DNA from: an uncultured Marinicella sp.
GTDB lineage: Bacteria > Pseudomonadota > Gammaproteobacteria > Xanthomonadales > Marinicellaceae
Length of the DNA: 34,443 nucleotides
Reading direction: 5' to 3'
Assembly (NCBI GenBank): GCA_938008005.1
Contig: CALLLZ010000078.1
Location: forward strand, 1 to 34,443
Both the position numbers and the translations under genes were made by a program. How positions within the stretch are numbered: the stretch's first letter is position 1; every line of letters begins with the position of its first letter. The notes under the pieces were generated by a model. That model was not told the DNA's origin. It saw only the letters and a program-made list of their open reading frames with translations, and ran no database searches. This document shows positions 25,436 to 33,230 of the stretch, piece after piece.

Positions 25436-26365
25436 ATGACCGAAGAACAACGCTTAAATTCTGAACAAGCTAAAAAAATGTTGTTGAAACATACCGATCA
25501 CAAGTTTGTGATGCAAAAGAAGAACAGTATTTCAAGTAAAGAACTGCTGAAATTATCTTATGCAGCTGGAGAGTATCCATATGATGAGAAAATAGAACTG
25601 ATTGACTATGAAACTGAGAAGCATTTATTACAAACAGAATTGTTAAAGGTACAAAGTTGGGTGAAAGAAACAGGTCAGCGAATTGTTTGTTTATTTGAAG
25701 GCAGAGATGCAGCTGGTAAAGGTGGGGCGATTAAAAGATTTATGGAGCACTTGAACCCCAGAGCGGCACATGTGGTGGCATTAGAAAAACCCAATGAGCG
25801 TGAAAGGGGGCAATGGTATTTTCAAAGATATGTGTCACAATTGCCCACTCGAGGAGAAATGGCGTTTTTCGATCGCTCCTGGTATAACCGGGCTGGTGTA
25901 GAGCGTGTAATGAACTTTTGTACTGAAGATGAATATGAAGAGTTTATCAGGCAAGTTTTTCCTTTTGAACAGATGTTGGTTAATTCTGGTATTATTTTAT
26001 TTAAATTTTGGTTTTCAGTAACTCGGCAGGAACAATTGCGTCGTTTTCACAGCCGTAAAAACGACCCATTAAAGCACTGGAAACTCAGTCAAGTTGATGT
26101 TGATTCATTGGATAAGTGGGATGATTATACCAAGGCCAAGAAAGACATGTTTTTTCATACTGATAACCCATTAACCCCTTGGACAGTAATTAAGTCAGAT
26201 GACAAAAAGCGTGCGAGAATAAATTGTATGCGTTATTTTTTACATCACTTAGAGTATCCGAATAAAAATGAAGCCATTATTAAAGAATACAATACCAAGA
26301 TAGTTGGTTCAGTTAATAAAATGTATCCTTACGCAACGTTAAAGGCCATGACTAATGACAGATAA
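25436..26365 (+). CDS. ppk2: Polyphosphate kinase 2
   Basis: This cytoplasmic enzyme moves phosphate between polyphosphate and nucleoside diphosphates (ADP/GDP). From ATG 25436 it is 309 residues, the size of single-domain PPK2. Walker A is GRDAAGKGG (89-97), the lid module ERGQWYFQRYV follows, and Walker B is FFDRSWYNRAGVERVM. KFWFSV, EQLRRFHSRKNDPLKHWKLS and a VIKSDDKKRARINCMRYFL-type end complete the family pattern. This matches class I enzymes, which mainly make ATP/GTP from polyphosphate. An in-frame TTG four codons upstream is a weaker start, and neither has a clear ribosome site. The stop overlaps the next gene by 11 bases. Confidence 0.95.
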   Translation: MTEEQRLNSEQAKKMLLKHTDHKFVMQKKNSISSKELLKLSYAAGEYPYDEKIELIDYETEKHLLQTELLKVQSWVKETGQRIVCLFEGRDAAGKGGAIKRFMEHLNPRAAHVVALEKPNERERGQWYFQRYVSQLPTRGEMAFFDRSWYNRAGVERVMNFCTEDEYEEFIRQVFPFEQMLVNSGIILFKFWFSVTRQEQLRRFHSRKNDPLKHWKLSQVDVDSLDKWDDYTKAKKDMFFHTDNPLTPWTVIKSDDKKRARINCMRYFLHHLEYPNKNEAIIKEYNTKIVGSVNKMYPYATLKAMTNDR

Positions 26366-26621
26366 AAAAAACGAAACGATGGTTGAACAATGCGAGCTCA
26401 TTTTGCAGCAAGTTGAAAAACATGCAGCTTCAATAGAAAAAATGCACAGCAACATGCGTGATATGCATGAATACAACGAGAAGTTGCAAAATGATTTGAA
26501 AGCCATGGAACAGGAAGAAGTTCAGCAAAGACTGATTAAATTGGCAAGTAAGGCAGCTAGGAAAGCGGCAAAAAAGAGTATAGCTAAAGCCAGAATCAGG
26601 GAAGCGCTTAAAGACCAATAA
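26355..26621 (+). CDS. Small coiled-coil protein overlapping ppk2
   Basis: 88 residues, unrecognised. The first ~60 residues form a likely coiled coil (CELILQQVEKHAASIEKMH, MHEYNEKLQNDLKAMEQEE). The last ~25 are strongly basic (KAARKAAKKSIAKARIREAL). Its ATG lies inside the last codons of ppk2, an 11-base overlap, which suggests coupled translation and a shared function. A basic tail could bind polyphosphate or nucleic acid and the coil could oligomerise; both are inference. A GC-paired hairpin without a T run follows (GCTCAA 26644-26649 with TTGAGC 26659-26664). Confidence 0.7.
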   Translation: MTDKKNETMVEQCELILQQVEKHAASIEKMHSNMRDMHEYNEKLQNDLKAMEQEEVQQRLIKLASKAARKAAKKSIAKARIREALKDQ

Positions 26622-26795
26622 GGTTTCTTCATTTTGAAAGGGTGCTCAAGCCAGCGATTTGAGCCCTCATTCAATGAAAATCTATAGCCGAATTTTCCCT
26701 TTAAAAAGCGAAAACATTTTTATAGATATTAAAAAATATATACCTAGCCAAGTCCGAATATTTAAGCAGTTAAAATCCCATAGTTATCATACGCA

Positions 26796-26862
26796 GTTGT
26801 TAGTCACAAAAACCTGTTATTAGTCACTTCTTGCTTTTGAACAGTGTTTTATGATTTATATT
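26796..26862 (+). promoter_or_regulatory. Direct-repeat activator site and promoter of the serine protease gene
   Basis: GTTGTTAGTCAC (26796-26807) and GTTATTAGTCAC (26816-26827) are 11/12 identical and exactly 20 bp apart. A TTGCTT -35-like box (26831-26836) starts three bases later, with TTTATA 18 bases on. Paired GTT-centred repeats about two helical turns apart next to a -35 are the usual layout for LytTR-type activators, and a LytTR gene lies downstream. The rest of the interval 26622-26897 holds no gene. Confidence 0.55.
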
Positions 26863-26897
26863 TTTCAAAAATTAAAATTAATCAAAGGAAAATATTT

Positions 26898-27617
26898 ATG
26901 ACCAAGAAAACTTTTTTTTTAACTCTGCTGCTGGTTTCTTTAGTTGGCTGTTCAATGACTCAATCAGCCAAACTTAAAGACATGGCGTTAATCAATGGAA
27001 TTTCTTTCTATGATTCTGAGTATGACAATAATAATGCTGGCAACGGTTTTGTTGTAAATTTTGATGGAAAAAACTATGCAATAACCGCCAAACATGTGCT
27101 CTTGATAGCCAAAACAGATGAGATGAAATTTGTTGATTTAGAAGGGGAATTAAAGCACTGGAGAATGTATGCAAGAAACAATCCTGCTATTTACTTAACC
27201 ATTGAGAAATTACTGAATAGTGATAAGAGTGAAAAGCTTGAATGGGAGTCGATGTCTGATGATTGGCTGGTATTTAGTATTAAAGAAAATAAAACTGGCT
27301 TTGAATCTTTAAGGTTCAGAGAAACTGCGTTGATCAAAGGAGAGTCTTTATATGCAATAGGTTGGACTTATCAAGACACAGGTGGTCCTCAGCGTATCTA
27401 TCGATTTAAGTATGATGTAACCGAAGGTAATCTTCACACACTTGTACAAGTTAAAGGGCCAAAGGAATTGGCTGGGCTCAGTGGTTCGCCAGTAGTTGAC
27501 CAAAACGGTTTATTGGTGGGTGTGGTTTCATCTGGCTGGGAAGATGAAGATACTAAGGTCTCATATTTGCAAGCCAGTAAAGCGAGTGATATCAAACGTT
27601 TTCTTGAAAGTTACTAA
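26898..27617 (+). CDS. Trypsin-like serine protease lipoprotein
   Basis: 239 residues. The signal peptide ends in LVGC, so Cys18 is the lipidation site. A chymotrypsin-fold domain follows: His66 in ITAKHVLL, Asp121 or Asp122 in SDDWLVFS, and Ser197 in LSGSPV with LVGVVSSGW after it. No PDZ domain is present, unlike DegP/DegS. It is probably a periplasmic or outer-membrane-anchored peptidase, or a binding protein of that fold; the substrate is unknown. ATG 26898 follows AAAGGAAAA; an in-frame ATG at 26844 would put 18 residues before the signal peptide. Strong direct repeats precede its promoter. Confidence 0.82.
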   Translation: MTKKTFFLTLLLVSLVGCSMTQSAKLKDMALINGISFYDSEYDNNNAGNGFVVNFDGKNYAITAKHVLLIAKTDEMKFVDLEGELKHWRMYARNNPAIYLTIEKLLNSDKSEKLEWESMSDDWLVFSIKENKTGFESLRFRETALIKGESLYAIGWTYQDTGGPQRIYRFKYDVTEGNLHTLVQVKGPKELAGLSGSPVVDQNGLLVGVVSSGWEDEDTKVSYLQASKASDIKRFLESY

Positions 27618-27639
27618 GTTCAGTTTAAAAGGCCCAATA

Positions 27640-27671
27640 ACTCCTGTAACTGCTTATCCAGTCACAGGAGT
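27640..27671. repeat. Inverted repeat after the protease gene
   Basis: ACTCCTGT (27640-27647) pairs with ACAGGAGT (27664-27671), and inside it ACTG pairs with CAGT. There is no T run, so it is either a message-end structure or a protein site. Its right arm contains CAGTCACA, similar to the repeat core upstream of the protease. Confidence 0.5.
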
Positions 27672-27773
27672 GATGTACTAGCTGTATTAATTCAACTTCC
27701 ATAATAAAAAAACAGAACCAATTAAAACAACTGGGGTCTTTTAGGATGTTAAAGATTTCAATAAGTATTAATT

Positions 27774-28574
27774 TTGATTAAATTGAAGCAAGTAAACATC
27801 GAAAAACCCAACGCACAAGTCATTTCTTTTACCAGTCTCACGTGGTTCATATTTGTGTTTTCAACTGCTTACTATTGTTATTTATATGGTGTGGTTTATG
27901 CTGAAAAAGATGATTTCAGTTGTTACATTAAGTGGGCTTTGTGGTCTTGGTGTATCTGGTTGATTCTTATCCCAGTTACTTATAAAAAAGTAGAGGTGAA
28001 ATCTAAGGAAAGCACCAACAAAGATGTTTTGTCAGATCTTTATTCATTGCTTAAACTTGGTATTGTTCTTTGCATCATCGCTCTAGCGGTTCAATTAATA
28101 GGCACCTGGTTAATTGATGGTCATGTATTACAAGATGTTTTTTATTACCTGCCTACCAATATTAAAATATTCGTTATGACTGTCATGTTCGCCTTTGTTT
28201 TTATTAAAAAAGAAACTTTAAAAAAAGCCAGCTGTAATCAAGAGTCATTGAGGTGTTTGGATAATAAAAATGAAGATTCTTTGGTTTATGTAAATGACAT
28301 AAAATGGTTAACTGCTTATGGTAACTATGTACAGATTTATACCGCTGATAGTGTTTTTTTGATGAGAGCAACAATGAAAGAGATGGACATAAAACTAGAC
28401 AGTCAACAGTTCATCAGAATTCATCGTTCTCACATTATCAATAAATGTGTCATTAAAGGCATTAAAAGTAAAAATGGTCAAAGCATTTTAAACACCATTT
28501 GTGGCAGTCCATTACCGATTGGTCGAAGTTATAAAAGAAAATTAATTCAAGATCAATTAAAAAAAGCCAATTAA
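27774..28574 (+). CDS. Membrane-anchored LytTR family transcription regulator
   Basis: 266 residues. Four membrane helices fill residues ~15-150 (LTWFIFVFSTAYYCYLYGVV, WALWSWCIWLILIPVTY, LGIVLCIIALAVQLIGTWLI, IKIFVMTVMFAFVFI). A C-terminal LytTR DNA-binding domain follows (~170-262), with VNDIKWLTAYGNYVQIYT, FIRIHRSHIINKCVI and LPIGRSYK. No receiver domain is present, so it likely senses a membrane signal directly. The start is uncertain: TTG 27774 is the only usable in-frame codon close to the conserved part, and there is no good ribosome site. An out-of-frame ATG at 27746 follows AGG. It probably controls the flanking protease and DUF5916 genes. Confidence 0.82.
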   Translation: MIKLKQVNIEKPNAQVISFTSLTWFIFVFSTAYYCYLYGVVYAEKDDFSCYIKWALWSWCIWLILIPVTYKKVEVKSKESTNKDVLSDLYSLLKLGIVLCIIALAVQLIGTWLIDGHVLQDVFYYLPTNIKIFVMTVMFAFVFIKKETLKKASCNQESLRCLDNKNEDSLVYVNDIKWLTAYGNYVQIYTADSVFLMRATMKEMDIKLDSQQFIRIHRSHIINKCVIKGIKSKNGQSILNTICGSPLPIGRSYKRKLIQDQLKKAN

Positions 28575-28648
28575 GGAATCTCTGGAAATCGCACAGAGCC
28601 GGATTTTAAAAAACATCTTCGGCGTATTGACTTTCATTAAGTGATGTC

Positions 28649-28712
28649 GTTCATCACAAAGTAAAGCCATCAGTCACAGATAACTATCACGCCTTTTCTA
28701 GTCAGCTATATT
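28649..28712 (+). promoter_or_regulatory. Repeat half-sites and -10 box before the DUF5916 gene
   Basis: GTTCATCAC (28649-28657) and ATCAGTCAC (28669-28677) place their TCAC ends exactly 20 bp apart, the same period as before the protease gene. A third ACTATCAC follows. TATATT (28707-28712) could be the -10 box. The match to the protease repeat is partial. Confidence 0.35.
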
Positions 28713-28745
28713 TAAAGTTGATTTATTAATGAGAAGAAAGGCTAT

Positions 28746-30884
28746 ATGTTTAAGTTTTATTTTATGTTTTGTTGTTTGTATTGTCTGCCATTGTTATCAC
28801 AACAGCTACACACAAATAAACAATTGGATGCTGCGAAGATTGTTAACGATGTTGAGTTCATTATTGACGGTTATCTAGATGAATCATTTTGGCAATATGC
28901 CGAATCAATAGATCAGTTTCATCAAGTTCGTCCTAATGAATTTAAAAAACCAACTGAAAAAACTGAAGTTAAAGTGACTTATAACAATGATTACTTGTTG
29001 GTGAGTGCAAAGTTATATGAATCTGACCCTAATTTGATTGAAAGCAATCAATTAATACAAGGTAAAGACTATCCTTTTGATGATCGTTTTTATTTAATTC
29101 TTGATACGCTTGACAATCAAAAATCAGGTTATTTTTTTCAACTTAACCCTAATGGCATCCGGACAGAGGGGTTGTTGGATGAAAAAATTCTTCATGATGA
29201 TTGGTCTACAATATGGCAGGGAAAAGCGCGGTTGGATGAAGCTGGTTGGGTGATAGAAATGGCTATACCGTTCAAATCTTTAAACTTCCCAAAAGACAGC
29301 AAAAATTGGGGTATTAATTTTGGACGAGTGATCGCCAGAAATAATGAGGTGATTAGCTGGTCGTCAGGTGGTAGCGATAATTGGGAATTAGCCCCTTCAG
29401 TCACAGGTTCAATCAATGGTATTACAGATATCCAGCAAGGTCTGGGACTGGACATTAAAGTGTCATCTTCTGTGACTCAATCGAATGGAAAGGAGGTTGA
29501 CTCTGGTTTTGAACCTTCGTTGGATTTTTTGTACAAGCCCAATTCTTCTTTGAATGTTGCTTTAACTTTAAATACCGATTTTTCAGCAACCGAGGCAGAT
29601 TTAAGGGTTTTGAATAATTCGCGTTTTTCCATATTTTTGCCTGAGAAACGAGATTTTTTTTTACAAGATGTGGATATTTTTGAGTTTGGTGATATTGAAG
29701 AAAATGGCAAGCCTTTCTTTTCAAGAACAATTGGCCTTAATGAATCGGGAGAGGCAATTAACTTGAACTTTGGCAGTAAAGTAACGGGTAGGACTCAGCG
29801 TTTAAATTATGGCTTTCTGGCTGTGGAGCAACAAGATAAAAACAACCCGGCCCAAAAACTATATGTGGGCAGGTTAACCACAAATATATCCTCAAATTCC
29901 AAAGTGGGTTTGATTGCAACTCAAGGAGACCCTTTGAGTGGGGCGCCCAACCGGTTAATGGGGGTAGACTATAAATACCAGAACAATGATGTTTTTAATC
30001 AAAAAAGCATTGATGGAGGGTTGTGGTATCAGAGAACGGATCAATCTGATGTCAACAACACCAATAACCAGGCTTATGGTGCATCATTGAGTTACCCCAA
30101 TGATGACATGAGTTTCTATTTTACCACCACTAAAATTGAGGAAAGTTTTAACCCAAGTTTAGGTTTCGTGAACAGATCAGGTATTCATGAAAGTATCTTA
30201 CAGGGCGGGTTCCAGTACCGTTTTAAAAGTGGTTGGCTGCTTAATTATTACCCTTGGTTGTATTTACGTTATGTCAACAACGACCAAAATAGTTTGTTAG
30301 ACAAAGAACTGGAGATATACCCATTGGCATTCAGGAGTGTCCAGGGAGACTATGTTGAGATGGCGCATAAAGTAAAAACCGAAGTCTTGGATCAACCATT
30401 TCAACTGTTTTCAGAAATTGAAGTTGACGCTGGTAAATACAATTACAATTCAAGTCACATCTATTTCAGCAGTGCAAAGACCCGTGTTCTGAGTGTGGAT
30501 TTATTTTATCAAACAGGAGGTTTTTATAATGGATATCTAAATCAGCAAAAACATTCGATTAATTGGCGGCCGAATAAGAACTTGTTTTTTTCTGCGGAAT
30601 ACAGTGCCAATGATATTAGCTTGCCGAATGATGCCATTCAAACCAAGCTGTTTAATCTGAGTCATGAAATTGCTTTTAACAGCAATTGGTCATGGTTAAG
30701 TGTTATTCAATATGATAATTTAAGTGACTCTATTGGCAGCAGTAGTCGCGTTCAGTGGAAGCCAAATGCCTTTTCTGAGTTGCACCTTACTTTTAATAGC
30801 ACTCAATTTAAAACCAACCTTAATATGAGTCAATCAGATCAAAAAATCATAGCGGTCAAATACAGTCGCACCTTTAGGTTCTGA
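28746..30884 (+). CDS. DUF5916 outer-membrane protein with N-terminal CBM9-like domain
   Basis: 712 residues. The signal peptide ends near LPLLSQ. Residues ~35-215 resemble the family 9 carbohydrate-binding fold: IDGYLDESFWQYAE, VKVTYNNDYLLVSAKLYE, FYLILDTLDNQKSGYFFQLNPNGIRTE and WVIEMAIPFKSLNFP. The DUF5916 segment with FLPEKRDFFLQDVDIFEFG and FFSRTIG follows, then a long beta-strand region ending in YSRTFRF, fitting an outer-membrane barrel. Such proteins often accompany peptidases or secreted hydrolases; no substrate is known. AAGAAAGG precedes the ATG. It lies downstream of the LytTR gene with its own repeat-bearing promoter region. Confidence 0.85.
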   Translation: MFKFYFMFCCLYCLPLLSQQLHTNKQLDAAKIVNDVEFIIDGYLDESFWQYAESIDQFHQVRPNEFKKPTEKTEVKVTYNNDYLLVSAKLYESDPNLIESNQLIQGKDYPFDDRFYLILDTLDNQKSGYFFQLNPNGIRTEGLLDEKILHDDWSTIWQGKARLDEAGWVIEMAIPFKSLNFPKDSKNWGINFGRVIARNNEVISWSSGGSDNWELAPSVTGSINGITDIQQGLGLDIKVSSSVTQSNGKEVDSGFEPSLDFLYKPNSSLNVALTLNTDFSATEADLRVLNNSRFSIFLPEKRDFFLQDVDIFEFGDIEENGKPFFSRTIGLNESGEAINLNFGSKVTGRTQRLNYGFLAVEQQDKNNPAQKLYVGRLTTNISSNSKVGLIATQGDPLSGAPNRLMGVDYKYQNNDVFNQKSIDGGLWYQRTDQSDVNNTNNQAYGASLSYPNDDMSFYFTTTKIEESFNPSLGFVNRSGIHESILQGGFQYRFKSGWLLNYYPWLYLRYVNNDQNSLLDKELEIYPLAFRSVQGDYVEMAHKVKTEVLDQPFQLFSEIEVDAGKYNYNSSHIYFSSAKTRVLSVDLFYQTGGFYNGYLNQQKHSINWRPNKNLFFSAEYSANDISLPNDAIQTKLFNLSHEIAFNSNWSWLSVIQYDNLSDSIGSSSRVQWKPNAFSELHLTFNSTQFKTNLNMSQSDQKIIAVKYSRTFRF

Positions 30885-30943
30885 TTGCGGTAGCTATGAT
30901 TTAAGGATTGATCTGTGTGAAAAACCAGTTTTAGATTGATGAA

Positions 30944-30979
30944 AAGCTTGGGCTATTATTGTTTACATAACCCAAGCTT
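30944..30979 (-). terminator. Terminator of tkt (minus strand)
   Basis: AAGCTTGGG (30944-30952) pairs with CCCAAGCTT (30971-30979). On the minus strand the stem is followed by TTTTC, so it serves tkt, which ends at 30986. It may also stop messages of the convergent DUF5916 gene. Confidence 0.6.
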
Positions 30980-30985
30980 GATAGT

Positions 30986-33031
30986 TTAAAGAAGATTTTT
31001 AGCTGTATCGACAATTTTCTCTACAGTAAAACCAAAGTGTTCAAACAGCACTTTTCCAGGTGCAGACTCACCAAATGTATTTTGGGCGATTACTTGACCG
31101 TTTAAACCCACATATTTATACCAAAAATCACCTTGAGCTGCTTCAACAGCCACACGTTTGGTTACACTGGGGATCAGAACTGAGTCTTTATAGGCTTGAT
31201 CTTGTTGTTCAAATGATTCTGCACAAGGCATTGAAACCAGTCTGGTTGCATGTCCTTGTTGGTTCAGTAAATTGGTTGCTTTTGCCGCTATGCCAACTTC
31301 CGAGCCAGTAGCAATGATAATCAGTTCAGGTTCTGTTTCTTCTGAATCAATTAATGTATAGGCGCCTTTGTAAATGTCATTAATTTGCGTTGAGTTACGA
31401 GCTTGGTGATCTACGCCTTGACGCGTAAATAACAAACAAGAGGGGCCGTCCATTTTTTCAACTGCACTTTGCCACGCTATTACTGATTCAACGGCATCAC
31501 AAGGTCGCCACACATGCATGTTGGGTATCATTCTTAACGTCGGAGTTTGTTCAACTGGTTGATGGGTTGGCCCATCTTCGCCGACTCCAATAGAGTCATG
31601 TGTATAAACAAAAATATTACGGATTTTCATCAATGCTGCCATACGCAGTGCGTTTCTGGCGTACTCAGAAAACATCAAAAATGTGGCGCTGTAGGGTAAT
31701 ATTCCACCATGTAAAGTCATGCCATTGGTGATCGCACTCATGGCGAATTCTCTGACACCATAAGACATGTAGTTGCCTGAAAAGTCTCCATCGTTTATGG
31801 ACTTTGAACCCGACCAAAAAGTATTGTTGGAGGGCGTTAAATCGGCCGAGCCACCAAAAAATTCGGGTAACAATGGCCCTAAGCCTTCTAATGCATGCTT
31901 AGAAGCTTTTCGGGTAGCCATTTGTGGTGCGTCATCAGCGGTTTGTTTTATGTAAGAGCGTATTGTTTCTGACCAATTGTCAGGAAGTTTTCCGTTGATT
32001 CGACGCAGCAACTCCCTTGCCAGTTTGGGGTGAGCAGTTTGATACCTCGCAAAATGTTCTTGCCAATTTTGTTCTACAGTTTGACCTTTTTTCTTGGCAT
32101 CCCAGGCTGTGTAAATTTCAGCGGGAATTTCAAAAGGGGCATGAGGCCAGTTCAATGATTCTCGAGCAGCCTTAATTTCGTCGTTACCTAATGGTGCGCC
32201 ATGACAGTCATGTGAGCCAGCTTTGTTGGGTGCACCATCACCAATGTTCGTTTTGGCACAAATGATCGTTGGTTGTGTGGTATTGTCTTGAGCCGCTTGA
32301 ATGGCTGTCTGAACCGCTGTGGCATTATGGCCATCTACATCGTCGATTACATGCCAACCGTAAGCGCGAAACCTGGCTGGTGTGTCATCGGTGAACCATC
32401 CATCAACTTCACCATCTATTGAAATGTTGTTATCATCATAGATGGCAATTAATTTACCCAGTTTTAAGGTGCCGGCAAGTGAACAAGCTTCGTGAGAAAT
32501 GCCTTCCATTAAACAGCCATCTCCTAAGAATACATAGGTATTATGGTCAATAATTTGGTGATCGGTTTGATTGAATTGTGTGCTGAGTAACTTTTCAGAT
32601 AAAGCCATTCCGACTGCGTTCGCTATGCCTTGACCTAAAGGACCTGTGGTAGTTTCAATGCCAGGAGTGTAACCGTATTCTGGGTGCCCAGGTGTCTTTG
32701 AGTGTAATTGTCTAAAGTTTTTTAAATCTTCAATACTCAAATCGTAACCAGATAGGTGCAGTGCGGAATATGGGAGCATTGAACCATGTCCATTTGACAT
32801 AACAAATCGGTCGCGATTAAACCAATTTGGATTGTTGGGGTTATGTTGTAAAAAGTCATTGAATAAAACTTCTGCAATATCGGCCATTCCCATCGGAGCA
32901 CCTGGGTGTCCTGAATTAGCTTGTTGAACGGCATCCATTGCGAGGAATCTGATGGCATTGGCCAGTGCTTTTCTTTCTTTCATGGTTCTGTCAATCATGG
33001 AGTATTTAAATGGTTGGTTCTGAATGGCCAA
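30986..33031 (-). CDS. tkt: Transketolase
   Basis: This thiamine-diphosphate enzyme of the pentose phosphate pathway moves two-carbon units between ketoses and aldoses. Family motifs are complete: MDAVQQANSGHPGAPMGMADIAEVL, TTTGPLGQGIANAVGMA, the ThDP motif GDGCLMEGISHEACSLAGT with DDNNISIDG, GVREFAMSAITNG, and THDSIGVGEDGPTHQP. At 681 residues it is about 16 longer than E. coli TktA at the N-terminus. The chosen TTG start at 33031 has AAGGA about six bases upstream and fits the promoter at 33054-33082. An in-frame ATG at 32983 (MKERKALANAIR) matches E. coli length but has no ribosome site. Confidence 0.97.
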   Translation of the reverse strand: MAIQNQPFKYSMIDRTMKERKALANAIRFLAMDAVQQANSGHPGAPMGMADIAEVLFNDFLQHNPNNPNWFNRDRFVMSNGHGSMLPYSALHLSGYDLSIEDLKNFRQLHSKTPGHPEYGYTPGIETTTGPLGQGIANAVGMALSEKLLSTQFNQTDHQIIDHNTYVFLGDGCLMEGISHEACSLAGTLKLGKLIAIYDDNNISIDGEVDGWFTDDTPARFRAYGWHVIDDVDGHNATAVQTAIQAAQDNTTQPTIICAKTNIGDGAPNKAGSHDCHGAPLGNDEIKAARESLNWPHAPFEIPAEIYTAWDAKKKGQTVEQNWQEHFARYQTAHPKLARELLRRINGKLPDNWSETIRSYIKQTADDAPQMATRKASKHALEGLGPLLPEFFGGSADLTPSNNTFWSGSKSINDGDFSGNYMSYGVREFAMSAITNGMTLHGGILPYSATFLMFSEYARNALRMAALMKIRNIFVYTHDSIGVGEDGPTHQPVEQTPTLRMIPNMHVWRPCDAVESVIAWQSAVEKMDGPSCLLFTRQGVDHQARNSTQINDIYKGAYTLIDSEETEPELIIIATGSEVGIAAKATNLLNQQGHATRLVSMPCAESFEQQDQAYKDSVLIPSVTKRVAVEAAQGDFWYKYVGLNGQVIAQNTFGESAPGKVLFEHFGFTVEKIVDTAKNLL

Positions 33032-33053
33032 ATGGCATCCTTACGGGGATTGT

Positions 33054-33082
33054 ATTTTATGGATAATCGTGTTTATTAACAA
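33054..33082 (-). promoter_or_regulatory. Sigma-70 promoter of tkt
   Basis: On the minus strand TTGTTA (rc of 33077-33082), a 17-base spacer and TAAAAT (rc of 33054-33059). The predicted start near 33046 leaves a 15-base leader just containing AAGGA, which favours the TTG start at 33031. Confidence 0.65.
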
Positions 33083-33130
33083 TGACTATTGAAGATTTTC
33101 ACTACATAGTAACAAATGATCAATAAACTT

Positions 33131-33189
33131 AGCCATTTCATTATAAACTGAGTCATTTAATTATAACCTTAGTGTGTTTGCTCTATAAT
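33131..33189 (+). promoter_or_regulatory. Tandem 20-bp repeats and -10 box before the phasin gene
   Basis: 33131-33150 and 33151-33170 are two head-to-tail copies of AGYCATTTMATTATAAMCTK, 16 of 20 bases identical. A consensus TATAAT lies at 33184-33189. The second copy covers the -35 position, so the pair may be an operator with both copies on one helix face. Confidence 0.45.
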
Positions 33190-33230
33190 ATTAGCGATAA
33201 TTGGCAGAGTAAAATAATTGTGAGGAATTT

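Noticed and set aside
27746..27780. Frameshifted start of the LytTR gene from ATG 27746
   Set aside because: Only ten codons before a stop, with no conserved residues; TTG 27774 is simpler. A sequencing error cannot be excluded.
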